Assembly: GCF_019320115.1 (NCBI RefSeq)
Contig: NC_089598.1
Coordinates: forward strand, 85,073,844 to 85,137,843
Direction: 5' to 3'
Length of the DNA: 64,000 nucleotides
Source: Miscanthus floridulus
Lineage: Eukaryota > Streptophyta > Magnoliopsida > Poales > Poaceae
This document shows, one piece after another, positions 1-12,408 of this stretch (positions are counted from its first letter, which is position 1; every line of letters starts with the position of its first letter). A program made the translations under genes and the position numbers. The notes under the pieces were generated by a model. That model ran no database searches. It was not told the origin of the DNA and saw only the letters and a program-made list of their open reading frames with translations.

Positions 1-2521
1 TCCCCCTAAATATGTCGCTCCCCTAAGTCTAACATACTCGATCCCTCTCCCCCCTTGGCGTCAAACACCAAAATCTAAGGGTCGGTCGGTGGGGCTGTAG
101 CGGATGAGTCGAGCGCTGAGGTGCAAGGAGTGAGCTAGAACTGTATGCCATCGTCATCTGATCCTCGGCTCTGAGCAGTACGACCCTCTGTAGCTGGAAG
201 CGACGCTGAAGCGATCTAGGTTGGATCAGGAACTGGTGCGGCCTGGGACTCTGCAGGTATGACTGTAGCAGGTGGCTCTGATGATGCAACTGAGGAAGGG
301 AGTGTCTTTGTAGTCCTAGTAATAGGAGCAACTATGGAAGGACCAGGGACACGTAGATATGGTGGAGTAGGCTGCCCTATCAACTCACTAAATGCCACAC
401 CAAGGCTCCTAGAGACTATGGTATCTGACGATAGCAGCGAGGAAGTCTAAGCCAGTGTGAAGCCCATCTATAGAGGCGTGAACTGTGGGGCTGGCATTGG
501 CAAGGCAAACCACTGGGACACCTGCTCTATAGGTGAAGGAAACTATGTCACTGGTTGTCCCTGACTCTGAAGCCCACTAGGCTATAAAGCTAGAGTCGTA
601 GAAGTGATGGCAGGCTGGCTGATCTAGGGTGAAGGCTATGGCAGTGGAGCCCCAATCACAGTAACTACATGCTGCATAAATCCAAGTAATTGTTGCTACA
701 TGAGGAGCTGCTGCTAATGCATGGCCTGCTGCTGCTGTATAGCCTGTTACTGTCGCTGGAACTTATCCTGCCTAGTCTAAAATTGTGCAAATGTAGCAGC
801 GGTCTCTTGAGCCTGGCGAGCTTGATCTTGCCTCATCCGCTCAAGTATAACAAGTAGAGTGGGGTTTGTCTATGGTGTAGGTGGAGCTGAGCTGGAGCTA
901 CCAACCTCATGGTTATGTCGTCGTGGAGGCATATGAGGGATATCCTGATAGTCATCATCTGAACTGTCACTAGGGTCGCTCTCAACCATCCCCTCCTGTT
1001 GAGGATCATGTTGCTCCTCCTCTATAGCTGCTATACCCCTGATGGTCTCATCCTACTGGGCTGCAGTCTCAGGCACCTCTGGGCAATGACGTGACTGGCT
1101 AGGTGCACTCGACCTACTATGACGGAGCATATAGGTCATGTTATAAGCTGGAAAATCTATAGTAGCACCACCATACTCTGCTAGCATCTCAGATGGCCTC
1201 ACTGTAACTACTCTGTGAATCAAGAATGTAATCTAGTGAGTATAGGGCAACTGTCGGTGACCTCTGAACCCCTCTGCAATAGTATCATCTATCTCTAAAA
1301 GTAAGAGATCCCAAATATCAAATATAGTCTACTGCATCAGAGAGTTCAGTAGCCATAACTGAATGCGAGTCAAGCCCTTACAATATCCCATCCTCGGAAG
1401 CAAGGTCCTCCTCATGATAGCATCAAGCACTCTAGTTGTAGGAGTGAGGTCACTGGGTATCCTGCTTGACCCCTCGTCGAAAGTCTCTGTGAAGCAATGG
1501 CGGACCAAATCTGTAGGAGGCACAAGACCACCATGTGGATGTCTGGGAGGCATTGTCAAACCATACCACACCTCATGTAGCTGGACAAGTTGCTCCTGAA
1601 GCCTGAGAATCTCCTTGAACCTAAAGCTCATCAGCCTGTAATCTCTGCCTCTAAATGCAAAGTGAATGAATCTATGCTGCGAGTCAATCCAAAGTGTAGC
1701 ATAGAACTCATGGACCCAAGATGGAACATATCTGCCTGTCCATCCAAGTAAGTTTGTCAGCCCTAGCAAGTAAGAAAGGTAAGGGCAAATCTGCTCTCTA
1801 GCTGCTGCTACAATGGCCTCAATAGAACAAACCCTCTAAGACCTGAATGCTACCCCACTGTTAAGATATGCATTATAAAAATCCTCCTACAGTGGTGTGT
1901 AGAAGCCCTCTAATGCACGATCATCCCTCCTAGGCAGGAACAACTCCTCGAATTGCACAAATCTAAGTTGCTGCACCTTCTTGGCTGTGGTGGCCCTTAA
2001 ATCTAGATGAGTCACTGGAGGCAGACCCTGTGGTCTAGGAGGCGAATGAGAACCCCTCTGCTATGTCTCTGGCCTCGGTGTCACCTGAGTACGGGTATGA
2101 CTAGAGCGGCAAAGCTGTGGCTGAGATGCCGGCTCTGTCTCCTCGGCCTACTATCCCTCTTGAGTCTGCTCTGTTGGCTGTGGATCCCCTGAGGCTGAGG
2201 CTTCTCCAAAGCAACACAACATCCCTCAAGCATGATAGTCCCAGCTAGACTATCATGACGATGCTCAACCTGCTCAATAGCTGCCCTCTGTGCTGGTGAA
2301 AGCTGATCTGCAATCTAGACTCCACTCCTAGCACCTCCTCTCTCTGCATGGTCTGCGGCGGCTACAACTGCTGTTGCTCTCTCTATGTTAGCATCTGCAT
2401 ACTTTCTCTTCTTTGTCGCAAGCTTCTTCATCGCCTTACCTTTCACATCAGTAGGCAAGCGAGGCAGAGGCCTCAGATCCTAATCACCTGGACCACCTTC
2501 GGCATTCTTGACATGAGCCAT
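1..2521 (-). pseudogene. Third ORF downstream of pol, stop-riddled remnant
   Basis: A continuous but broken minus-strand reading frame starts at an ATG at 2519-2521 (MAHVKNAEGG...) and runs to the window edge. The best-preserved part, 1329-1769, is an open stretch of 146 residues containing WVHEFYATLWIDSQ. That resembles the plant-transposon ORF1/'putative plant transposon protein' type from memory; no database was searched. It is followed by a Gln/Pro-rich tail. Roughly twenty in-frame stops interrupt it and nearly all are TAG, for example at 1836-1838, 1887-1889 and 2315-2317, most where a glutamine would fit. At least one frameshift lies near 2215. The location downstream of Copia pol suggests an envelope-like or accessory ORF of the same element. 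An independent non-autonomous element remains possible. Confidence 0.5.
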
Positions 2522-3745
2522 CTGGAACAATCTGCTGCCTTGGACAAGAAACAAATGCCACTGACACTCCCGAGGCTTGGCCTCGATCCGTACTCATGAG
2601 CTTGGCCCCGAGTTGACTAACAACTGCCAATGAGACCTCAACAACACCGGCTCACTGCACGATGGAATAGATCGGATATATATATGAATAATTTTAAATA
2701 AACATCTAGAGATGTGAAACCCTAAGAAGCAAGCAATTAGATACAAAATTGGAAATGACTCACTGCCAATGAGACATCAACAACACCAACTCGGGAGTGA
2801 TGCGAGCATTGCATGGGCGCAGCGCGGCATGGCTCGGGAGCGGCACGGGACAGCGGCGTGGAGCATCGACGCGACACCGCATGACAGCCACGCTGCGGGC
2901 GGTGAGGAAGAAGGCTAGGGCATGGATGTGGTGATTTTGGCATGAGCGCGGGTGGATTAGGTCATGGCGGTATGGCAGTTGGATTATATGGGGTCCCCAT
3001 GATGGAATAGAAAAGGAAACAGAGAAGAATCTAGATCCCGCACGATTACTATTGACTGGACGCTCCGGTGGCAATGATTGGACGCTGCCACCGAGAGTCC
3101 AGTCGACTCGAGAGAGGTCCAAATCCCCTGGAGTCGCGACTGGACACGTCCGATCACTATTAACCAAATGCAGCCAGAGTCTGGTCGATCATGTCTTCAT
3201 CGTCTTTGTTTGATCGGACGTAGGATCACCTTCTAACCGGACGCAGGGAGAACACTGTTCCAGCATCCGGTCACTCCTTCACAGCAATGGTTCACCACCT
3301 ATGAACTGACTAGACACAGGGGAGCAGAGTCCGGTCCAGTGTCCGGTCACTCTTCTTCAACGATTCTTCAAATTCCTTTGTGCTGCCCATTCCCAATCAA
3401 GTCTCAACTTCAATAAGATCCAAATAAACACCAATTGGGACTGATGTGAGTGACCTCTCTCAAACCCTCAATTTTTTCAAAATATTTTCCCATAGGCTAT
3501 AATTCTTTTTAAGAAAATAGGCAATAAAAGGGTGATTGAAGAGAAATGACAAAACAACATTCATGCATATGCAATGCAATACTTGAAAGTAATTCTAATT
3601 GCTTGTCAAGTTTGATCTAAGGTTAAGCTTCTTCACATGCTTTTTGGTGGTTATCTTAACCATGTTGGACAAGCCCTAAGTGCATTACCACAAAGTAAAG
3701 ATGTTGTATATTACAATGCAATGCAATGCAAGGGACAACACAAGC
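2522..3745 (-). other. Non-coding spacer between RNase H and the third ORF
   Basis: No credible coding frame was found. The segment 3050-3350 holds many copies of a CCGGAC/GTCCGGTCA-type motif in both orientations, the same motif family as in the Copia LTR (10200-10590) and the solo LTR (22560-22880). The part nearest RNase H (3400-3745) is AT-rich and includes an ATGCA short tandem run near 3713-3730. No TG...CA terminus, polypurine tract or TATA box could be placed with confidence, so I treat it as internal element sequence rather than the 3' LTR. Confidence 0.5.
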
Positions 3746-5347
3746 TCATTTTCTAGTGAAGTTGCTAAAATCAAGCACATTGAGCTCATTCCTCAACCTA
3801 CAAAATGTTGCCTCATTTAGCGGTTTAGTGAAGATATCCGCTAATTGATCCTCGGTCCTTACACCTTCTAGTGAAATATCATTCTTAGCAACATGATCTC
3901 TAAGAAAGTGATGGCGGATATCTATGTGCTTGGTGCGAGAGTGTTGAACCGGATTATTAGCAAGTTTTACCGCACTCTCATTGTCACACAAAAGAGGTAC
4001 TTTTTCTAGAACTACACCATAGTCTAGCAAAGTTTGCTTCATGTAAAGTATTTGTGCACAACAAGCACCCACGGCAATGTATTCCGCTTCGGTGGTGGAC
4101 AAAGCCACACTATTTTGCTTCTTGGAGGACCAAGACACAAGTGATCTACCAAGCAAATGACACCCTTCGGATATGCTTTTTCTATCAACTTTACAACCGG
4201 CGTAATCCAAATCAGAATAGCCAACTAATTCAAATGTAGTTCCTTTGGAATACCAAAGGCCAATGCTTGGTGTGTGCTTAAGATACCAAAGGGTTCTTTA
4301 ACGGCAATCAAATGAGTTTTCTTAGGATTAGCTTGAAATCTAGCACACATACACACACTAAACATGATGTCAGGCCTAGATGTGGTTAAATATAACAAGC
4401 TACCAATCATAGAGCGATAGAGAGTTTGATCAACCATGTTACCTCCTTCATCTAGGTTGAGATGTCCATTAGTTGGCATTGGTGTCTTGATTGGCTTACA
4501 TTCATCCATTTTCAACCTCTTGAGAAGATCCTTGGTGTACTTTTCTTGAGAGATAAAAATCCCTTCTCTCATTTGCTTGACTTGAAAACCAAGAAATAAT
4601 GTAAGCTCTCCAATCAATGACATCTTGAACTCCTTCGACATCAATTCACCAAACTCTTTGCAAGAATCTTCATTTGATGATCCAAAGATGATATCATCAA
4701 CATATACTTGACAAATGAAGATATATCCATCAAGCTTCTTGGTGAATAGTGTGGTGTTGACCTTCCCAATGGTGAAGCCCTTCTCAATGAGGAAATCCCA
4801 AAGACGCTCATACCAAGCTCTTGGGGCTTACTTAAGCCCATATAGCGCCTCAGACAACCTATAAACATGATTAGGATATCTAGGGTCTTCAAACCTGGGA
4901 GGTTGATCAACATAGACTAGTTCATTTATAAAGCCATTTAAAAATGCACTTTTTTACATCCATTTGATATATTTTCATTTCATGATGTGATGCATATGGA
5001 AGGAGGATATAAATGGCTTCTAGTCTTGCAACCGGTGCAAATATCTCTCCAAAATCCAAACCTTCAACTTGAGAGAACCCCTTTGCAACTAGTCTTTCCT
5101 TGTTCCTCACAACAACACCTTGATCATCTTGCTTGTTACAAAACACCCACTTTGTTCCAATGACTCTTGCACCTTGTGGTCGCTCTTTAAGAGTCCAAAC
5201 TTCATTGCGGGTGAAGTTATTCAACTCTTCATGCATGGCGTATATCCAATCCGGATCTTGAAGAGCTTCTTCTACCTTAGTAGGCTCAAAGCAAGAGACA
5301 AAAGAGTGATGTTCAATAAACGAAGCAAGCTTTTGAGAGCAAGACAT
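3746..5347 (-). pseudogene. Copia reverse transcriptase and RNase H region
   Basis: This is the C-terminal pol part. The RT N-terminal part is 4922-5347 ([16 protein letters not shown]), the catalytic YVDD lies near 4690 and RNase H is at 3746-4210 with DYAG, STTEAEYIA and CDNESAV, the acidic residues expected of Copia RNase H, followed by TKHIDIRHHF. Function in an intact element is copying the RNA template into cDNA and degrading the RNA strand. Damage seen: a frameshift near 4940 at the RT core, a CAA-to-TAA stop in the LKQAPRAW motif near 4830, and a one-base deletion near 4297 that separates RT from RNase H. It lies directly downstream of integrase, with no separate start expected because pol is a polyprotein. 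Confidence 0.9.
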
Positions 5348-6281
5348 TACTCCCTTTGATGGACTTCCTATGATGAGATCTTATGGATGAGCTTGTAGTA
5401 GAGGTGAATTTCTTCTATCAATCACTTGAGGGGGAGGTTGTGGAGCATCAACATCTTGTGCTTGTACCACCATTTGCTCATGGGAGACATGAGTGTCTTC
5501 ATTTTCTACTCTCCCATCTTTATCACTATCTTGTGGCACATTTGATGAAGAAGGTGGATTGATCACTTATACATCATCTTCATCATCATTAGGCTTGATG
5601 TCTCCAAATAGAATATTCTTCATAGCTTCCCTCAATGGTTCATCACCTACATCATTAAGATTCTCATGTGCTCCTTAGTAACTGTTAGATTCATCAAATT
5701 CCACATCATATGTTTCTTCAACCAAGCCGGTGGTATGATTAAATACTCTATATGCTTTGGACTTTGATGAGTAACCAACAAGAAAACCAATATCACAACG
5801 TCTTTGAAACTTCCCTAGGTGTTGCCGCTTCTTATAGATGTAGCATTTGCAACCAAACACCCTAAAGGAGACATCCGGCTTCCTCCCATTGAGCAACTCA
5901 TAAGGTGTCTTGCCAAGAAACTTTTGAAGGAATAGGCGGTTAGATGCATAGCATGTGGTGTTGATAGCTTCCACCCATAGAGCTTTGGGAGTGTTGTACT
6001 CATCAAGCATTGTTCTTGCTAGTGTGATCAATGTCTAGTTCTTTCTCTCAACTACACTATTTTATTGAGGAGTATATGTTGCGAAGACCTCATGCTTGAT
6101 CCCAACTTCATCACAATAGGCTTCAATGTTTGTGTTGTCAAATTCTTTCCCACTGTCGCTTCTAATCTTCTTGAGCTTCACTTCAAACTCATTTTGTGCT
6201 CTCTTGGCAAACTTCTAGAAGCATGATGCAACTTTGGATTTGTCATGAAGGAAGAACACCCATGTATATCTTGAATAGTCA
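5348..6281 (-). pseudogene. Copia integrase core and linker to RT
   Basis: The minus-strand frame contains the catalytic-core continuation of integrase: a region matching SDSGKEF, an acidic motif, near 6140, a VERKN stretch near 6040, and the open piece 5675-6031 with TMLDEY and GCKCYIYKK typical of Copia integrase C-terminal parts. Intact integrase inserts the cDNA into the genome. In-frame stops occur near 6217, 6058 and 6036, where CAG or CAA has become TAG or TAA. The linker 5348-5674 is acidic and serine-rich with no recognised domain. Confidence 0.85.
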
Positions 6282-6968
6282 TCAACAATCACAAGACAAT
6301 AAATATTTCCTCCCAAAATTGTATGTTGTTGGTCCAAATAAGTCCATGTGAAGGAGCTCTAGCACTCTTGTGGTTGACATGAAAGCTTTTGTAGGATGAG
6401 TATTTGCAACTTGTTTGCCGGCTTGACATGCACTACAAAGCTTATCCTTCTCAAACTTCACATCCTTCAACCCTCTCACCAACTCATTCTTCATTAGCTT
6501 CTTGAGTGAGCTCATCCCAACATGAGCAAGTCTTCTATGCCATAGCCATCGAAGTGTTGTTTTGGTGAATAGGCAAGTCTTCAAATTAGCATCTTCGGAG
6601 GTGAAGTCCACTAGATATAGGTTGTTGTATCTAAATCCCTTGAATATCACTTGATCATCATCTTTCTTGGATACAACCACTTCCTTCTCGGTAAATAGGC
6701 ATTGAAAGCCAAGATCACACAATTGTCCAACGGATAGCAAGTTGAAACTCAGTGAAGCAACATATAGCACATTTGAGATTGAATGATCATTTGATATTGC
6801 CACTTTGCCCAATCCTTTAACCTTGCCCTTTGAATTATCTCCAAATGTGATTCTTTCTTGTCCATCTACTTCTTCATCTAGTGAGGTGAACATACGAGGA
6901 TCACTAGTCATATATTGTGTGCAACCACTATCAATTACCCAATGACTTCCACCGGTCTTGTAGTTCAC
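6282..6968 (-). pseudogene. Copia aspartic protease and gag-pre-integrase domain
   Basis: An open frame of 228 residues begins with HWVIDSGCTQYMT, the DSG active-site motif of the retropepsin-type protease close to the N-terminus. It continues into LWHRRLAHVG and the CSACQAGKQ zinc-binding segment (HHCC) of the integrase N-terminal domain, then LLHMDLFGPT, the first acidic residue of the integrase core. This piece is the best preserved part of pol. It is labelled pseudogene because both neighbours in the polyprotein are broken. Confidence 0.9.
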
Positions 6969-9390
6969 CTACACACAAGAGATCAAGCTTTAGGAACCCA
7001 AACTTGTTGAGGGCCCTTCACCTTCTCAACAAGTGACTTTGCTACCCAAATTTTATTAGGCCTATTTTTGTTGGGAGGTCCTAAGAATATAACTTTCATC
7101 TTTCCACTAGAGTCCTTTCTAAGCATGTAATGAGCATTGAAAGCAAAGGGTCTAGCATGCTTGGCAAGGGTTGTGGTGGTGGAGTTTGACACTCATGGGC
7201 AAAGTGGCCTTCTTATCCACACTCAAAACATCTCTTTGGCTTTGGCTTTGACTTGTGTTGTTGTTGTTGAGCTTGAGCCTTCTTCTCTTGATTTGCCAAG
7301 TACCCAATGCCACTTCTATCCATCTTCATGATGGTGTTCATTAGTAGCTCACTTTGAAGATGCTTGCCTCTTGTGAACTTGCTCAATCCAATCTTGAGAT
7401 GCTCTTTCTCTAACTTGAGCTTCTTGTTCTCTTCCTTGAGTGCATCATTATTTTTCTCTTCCTTGAGTTTCTTGTTCTCTTCTTTGAGCTTCTCATTCTT
7501 AAGAATCAAATCACCATCATGATCAAGAGTTTCTAGCACTATAGTGTTGGTGGTTTTGAGCTCTTCAAGATCTTTCTTGAGCTTTTCATTATCATGCTTG
7601 AGCTTGACATACTCATCATAGTTGTCAGTTTCAACCACTTGCTTGCCTTTGCTACTAGATCCTTGCCCAATGCTCTCAACAATTAAATCATCACATGATG
7701 TGGCTATATCAATCTTAACAACATCGTTAGTAGCATCATGTGGCTCATTGGATAAAAATTATTGAGCAACAACAAGATTATCATGATTTATCTTGAGAGT
7801 TGTATATTCTTCTTTTAGCACATTGTGGCTAGTGATGAGCTCTTTATGCATCCCCTCAAGTTTATCATGTTTATCTTTAAGCTCTTTCTTAGAAGATTTG
7901 AGCTCCTTGAGTTTGGATGGCATAGCTTCATTTGCTTCTCTAAGCTCAACACTAGCCTTTTTGGCTATATCACATTTAGCTAAAAGAGAATCATTCTTAG
8001 CTTCTAGCTTGTCACTCTTAGCTCTAGTCTTTCTAATGATCATAGTATATTGATTTAGCAATTTAACAAGATCATCATATGAAGGTGATTCATATTCATC
8101 ATCATCACTATCACTATCACTATCATCACTGTTAGCATGATCATTACCACTACTATCATCATCATTTGGTACCTTCTGTTCACCCTTGGCCATAAGGCAT
8201 AGGTGTGTAGAGGATGATGGCGGTGGTGTCGGTGAAGATGATGAAGAGTCAATCACAATGGCGGCCACATTCTCATTATCACTATCATCATTGGATGAGC
8301 AACTTGATGAATCAATGTCCATGAGCCAATCACCGATGATGTATGCCTTCCCATTTTTCTTCTTCTTGTGGAAGTCCTTCTTCTTGCCATCTTTCTTCTT
8401 GTATGGCTTGTTTTTCTTCTTTTCATCTTCATCACTTGAGTCATCTTTCTTGCCCTTGTTCTTATTCTTGTACTTGTCTTTCTTGGGCTTTGTGCATTGA
8501 TGTGCTAGATGACCAAGTTCTCCACAATTGTAGCAATCCATCTCTGAGATTGGCTTCCTTCTAGAGCTAGTGAAGAACTTTTTTTCTTGCCATCGAACTT
8601 GATGCCACTCTTGTTGAGCTTCTTTAGTATCTTGGTAGTTCTTCTCACCATGAGAGCAAGACTTGCATCATCAACTTCATCATCACTTGAGCTCTCATAC
8701 TCAATTCTTGCTTTGCCCTTCTCTTAGCTAGCCTTGAATGCTAAGTCTTTGTCTTTCTTCTTGGTAGAGGATGAGTCATCTTGTGGTATGATGTGCATGT
8801 ACATCTCATGAGCATTGATCTTTCCCAAGATTTGAGTCGGTGTAGCGGTGGAAAGATCTCCTTGATGAAGCATGGTCACAATATGCCCATATTTATCAAT
8901 GGGGAGGACACTCAAGATCTTCCTTACAACATCAGATGGTTGCATTTGTATAAGTCCGAGCCCATTGACTTCCTCTACAAGAACATTCAAGCGTGAGTAC
9001 ATTTTATTAGCACTCTCTTTAGGAAGTATCTCAAAAGAATTAAGCTTTTTCATTACGAGATGATAGCATTCCTCATGCTCGCTCTTAGTTCCCTCATGGA
9101 GCGCACAAATGTCCGACCATAGTGCATAGGCATCCTTGTGGTTCCTCACCTGGTTAAACACATCTTTGCAAAGGCCTCTATAAGATGGTGTTTCGAGCCT
9201 TTGCATTCTATTTCTCATAGTTTACTTCATTGCCTTGAAGGTGCATGGGATCCAGAGGTTTTGGGAATCCTTATGAGGCGGCTCTAAGTATTCCAACATC
9301 TAGAGCTTCTAAATACGCCTCCATGTAGATTTTCTGATAAGGAAAATTATCCCCCTCAAAGATAGGAGGAGGTCCATCCCCGTGAGACAT
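6969..9390 (-). pseudogene. Copia Gag with coiled coil and two zinc knuckles
   Basis: The chosen start is the ATG at 9388-9390 (MSHGDGPPPIF), 40 bases downstream of the primer binding site in element orientation. The capsid-like UBN2/gag domain spans about 8724-9218 (DVFNQVRN, ALHEGTKSEHEE-like). A CCHC knuckle CYNCGELGHLAHQC lies near 8500, followed by Lys-rich and Asp/Ser-rich linkers, then a long Glu/Lys coiled coil (7213-7638) and a second knuckle near 7190 (CFECG, stop, EGHFAHEC). Gag forms the particle and binds RNA. A stop and a frameshift sit between 9190 and 9300, others at 8724 and 7759. Only bases from 7971 up are repeated in the second duplication copy. Confidence 0.88.
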
Positions 9391-9429
9391 CTTTCTCTAG
9401 GCGGTTAAGCCTAAATACGTGAGCACGAA

Positions 9430-9441
9430 GCTCTGATACCA
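9430..9441 (-). promoter_or_regulatory. Primer binding site, tRNA-iMet type
   Basis: The minus strand reads TGGTATCAGAGC, complementary to the 3' end of initiator methionine tRNA, two bases inside the LTR terminus. This fixes the element's orientation and the inner LTR edge. Confidence 0.95.
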
Positions 9442-9443
9442 AT

Positions 9444-11014
9444 TGAAAGGATCAATATGCCCAAGAGGGGGGTGAATTGGGCTAATTCTAAAATTCTTTG
9501 CAATAATTAAACCCTATGGTTAGCCCACTTCACCCCTTGTGCCTAGAAAGTGTTTCTATTGTTCTAACGCACAAAAGTTTAGCAACCTATGTTTCAATCC
9601 TACCCTAGCATGTCAATTCTATGAATGTAAAGACAAGAATTGAATTGCTCAAAGTAAATGCTTAAAGTAAAGAGAGAAGGAGGAATACGGTGATGTTTTG
9701 CCGAGGTATCAGAGAGTCACCACTCCCCACTAGTCCTCATTAGAGCACTCGCGCAAGGGTGTAGCTCCCCCTTGATCTGCACAAGGATCAAGTGCTCTCT
9801 ATGGGTTGATTCTTCGACACTCCATCGCGGTGAATCACCCACAACCGCTCACAACTTGAGTTGGGTCATCCACAAGCTCCGCCGGATGATCACCAAGCTC
9901 CCAATCACCACCAAGCCGTCTAGGTGATGGCGATCACCAAGAGTAACAAGCACAAACTCTCACTTGACCACGACAAGCCTAATGAGAAGGGTGGATGCAC
10001 ACTTTGCTACTCTTGCTTTCACTAATGAGGCCTCTCTCTTGGATTCTCAAATCTCAATCACCTCACTAGGACCTTGCTCTTCTTGGCACTCTCAAGGGTG
10101 TTTCTCAGCCATTGGAATGAGCAAAAGTGATCCCGTGAGTGAATAGAGGAAGTATTTATAACCCCTCATTCAAAATGAACTGTTATGTGCCTCTACGTGG
10201 TGACCGAACGCTCCGATCTAGGTGACCGGATGCTCCAGTCAGTTCACCCGCCTCTGTATAGTTTAAGTTGTGACCGAACACTGGCTAGCGTCCAGTCAGC
10301 ACTGACTAGATGTGTCCGGTCATGAAAACTGCCCTCTGGAACCTTACTTATGTTGACCGGACTCTAGCACCCAGCGTCCGGTCACTTTGCTGCTTAGCGT
10401 CTGGTCAGCACTGACTAAACACGTCTGATCAGGATTCTCCCTCTCTGGAACCTTACTGGAGTTGACCAAACTCTGGTACCCAGCATCCGGTCGCATCCAA
10501 ACAACTTCACCTTGATCAAATGAACTGATCAGACTCTGCGCCAGCGTCTGGTCACACTGGAACCAGCATCCGGTCAGCATTTGACCCTCCATTCACATCC
10601 AACTCGCAATCATATGTGAATGAAGTTTGCTCTAATTGATCTAAGGGCTTTTTAGGAGCTACCTAGTGCTAGATTTGACAAGTGTGCACCACACCTAACC
10701 CACTAGACTCACCTAGGTCAAGCTACCCTTCCATACCCCCTTAATAGTACGGCCAAAGGAAAAACAAAGTCCTAAACTACTCTAAGTGTCTCTTCAACTC
10801 CAAATGACACTTAGAACTAGTCCATTCTTAACCTTGTCATCCATCCTTTGAAAACCGAAACAATTTCCATCGTAGGGGCATGACAACCATGATTGCCCAA
10901 TCAATTGCCATTACCATGACCTAACTTAATTGCATCTGCAAAACACACGTTAGTCACAGTAATCTCGTATTGTCATTAATCACCGAAACCCAACTAGGGG
11001 CCTAGATGCTTTCA
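9444..11014 (-). repeat. 5' LTR of the Copia element (1571 bp)
   Basis: On the plus strand it starts TGAAAGG next to the primer binding site and ends CTTTCA at 11014, giving TG...CA termini inside a 6-bp inverted repeat. The LTR holds a cluster of GACCGGA/GTCCGGTCA motifs at 10200-10590 and, on the minus strand, a TATA-like box at 10153-10160. A copy with the same borders is at 39933-41503. Confidence 0.9.
10153..10160 (-). promoter_or_regulatory. Putative LTR TATA box
   Basis: The minus strand reads TATAAATA within GGTTATAAATACTTC, inside the LTR and oriented toward gag. Position and orientation fit the U3 promoter; the transcription start is not determined. Confidence 0.5.
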
Positions 11015-11132
11015 AAGTCCTATGCACCTGTATCGAGTGGTGGGCTGCCAGGTGTGAGAGACTTGGATACTTAGGACTCGAAACATTGGCCTTTTGTAGA
11101 TTTGCCATTGCATCAACATTCATAGACATAGA

Positions 11133-11979
11133 TTGACCATTTGTCATCCACCTGAGTGGCAACATAATCAAGGAGTCAATCTTCTGAGTCCCAAATATCC
11201 AATCTTCCCGCCAGGTGCAAGCCAGTGCTTCCCTTATAGTCCTTCTGGTCCTTCTAGTAGCTCCTTTGCAAATAGTTCAAATGGTGTGGTGTTGAATGCA
11301 AGCAAACCATTCTCTACTGTTATTTCTGGGAGTTCATTTGCAAATATCTCAAATGACAATCAACCATTGACCTCGAACATGTCCTTTTTTTGTCTCATTC
11401 CTGCAACTCCTATGTGAGCATATTGTGTGGCAAGATTTTGGGGTCAAGCAGAGGTATTCCTTTCAAAGACATATCAGATGGTGAGATGTTAGGTCCTTCT
11501 GCTCAATTACCATTACAGTCTCCTAACTTGGTGAACTAGCCTTCGGTTCAGCGTTAGTCATGTTCTGCTGGCCAATTTAACAAGGTTGCCAGCGAAGTTC
11601 ACGAAATTGCAGGACCTAGCAACTCTTGGAAAGTTGTTGCACAACCGTTAAGTTTTCTGATCTTGGTAATAATGTTGGAACATATAAAGATCCTTTGTAG
11701 GGTAACATTTTCAAGATCAACCAGTTGTCAAGATTTGCAGGCTCCTCTGGACAGATTCCAACTTTTAGAAATGAGTATCAGAAGAAAATTGAAGGAATCA
11801 TGGGGAACACCGTACTAATGGTAGGTTTTAGAGAGCAGGTGGTAGCATTCAGTTTTGGAAACAACACACACTCTAGAGAAACATCAATTAGCTATTCTAC
11901 CATGCCGACCCAGGTGCTGAATGGCGGTGGAACTAGGGCTTTCATTTTGGCTGCTAAGATTTCAAGTTTTAGGATGTAG
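11133..11979 (+). pseudogene. Possible type-B response regulator C-terminal fragment
   Basis: Two plus-strand open pieces (11133-11417 and 11725-11979), joined by a frame with shifts and a stop, read as a serine/asparagine-rich regulator tail: FANISNDNQPLTSN, GPSAQLPLQSPNLVN, RFAGSSGQIPTF and MVGFREQVVAFSFGN. This composition and several phrases resemble, from memory, the disordered C-terminal region of rice-type B-class cytokinin response regulators. No receiver or Myb-like DNA-binding domain is present. It has no introns in this stretch and carries frameshifts, so it is a gene fragment and not a working gene. The identification is tentative and would need a protein search. Confidence 0.35.
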
Positions 11980-12080
11980 TTAGTATATTTTAAACTAATA
12001 AGATGGTATTTAGCCCACCACACCACAACCCCATGGGCCATGAGAAATAAAACCAGATTCTAGGTATTAAAATTTACATT

Positions 12081-12279
12081 TAAAGAGAGAAAAGGGGGGT
12101 GTGATGCATTGTTTGTCGCCTTTCATTGTAATCAATAAAAACATAATGGGAAAATTTTGCTACAAGCATTAAAAGTGATGTCGTATTATCGTTAGCCATC
12201 GTAAAATCTAATTGGATGCTAGACACTATGGTTCGTGATAGATTTGCTAGAAGAAACCACATTTTCCTGGCCCTTTCTT
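12081..12279 (+). repeat. Direct repeat, unit 1
   Basis: About 199 bp starting TAAAGAGAGAAAAGGGG and ending in the ACCACATTTTCC...CCCTTTCTT segment. It recurs 328 bp downstream at 12409-12607 with roughly a dozen differences. The origin is unknown; it may be a segmental duplication or a remnant of repeat ends. Confidence 0.85.
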
Positions 12280-12408
12280 CATCCTCCCTCCCTTTCTTCG
12301 TCCTCCCTCCCCTTCTTCTCCATGGTCTTTTCTCTCATCGTCTTCTCTATGATACACCTAACTAGTAGGAGAGAGGAGGATGCACAGGGATGGGGTGAGG
12401 GCATGGCC

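Larger units (their letters stand above)
1..11014 (-). mobile_element. Copia LTR retrotransposon (SIRE/Maximus-like), degenerate, 3' end beyond window
   Basis: Read on the minus strand, the order is 5' LTR (9444-11014), primer binding site, gag with zinc knuckles, aspartic protease, integrase, reverse transcriptase and RNase H. Protease-integrase-RT order is diagnostic of Copia. The coding part to 3746 is certain. The stretch 1-3745 is assigned by inference as a spacer plus a third downstream ORF, as known for SIRE/Maximus-type elements, because no LTR terminus appears between 3746 and 1 and a purine-rich tract lies near position 50 on the minus strand. The 3' LTR is outside the window, so the 5-bp target duplication (AAGTC expected from 11015-11019) cannot be checked. 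The element carries stops and frameshifts throughout and cannot be autonomous. Gag and 5' LTR recur in the second duplication copy. Confidence 0.85.

Noticed and set aside
2760..3745. Possible 3' LTR of the Copia element because of TCCGGT motifs like those in the 5' LTR.
   Set aside because: It does not align with 9444-11014 beyond the short motif, has no TGAAAG or CTTTCA terminus, and coding remnants continue on its far side.
8186..8564. Plus-strand ORFs of 73-104 residues rich in Ser and Phe.
   Set aside because: They are antisense to the Lys/Asp-rich Gag linker and have no features of their own.
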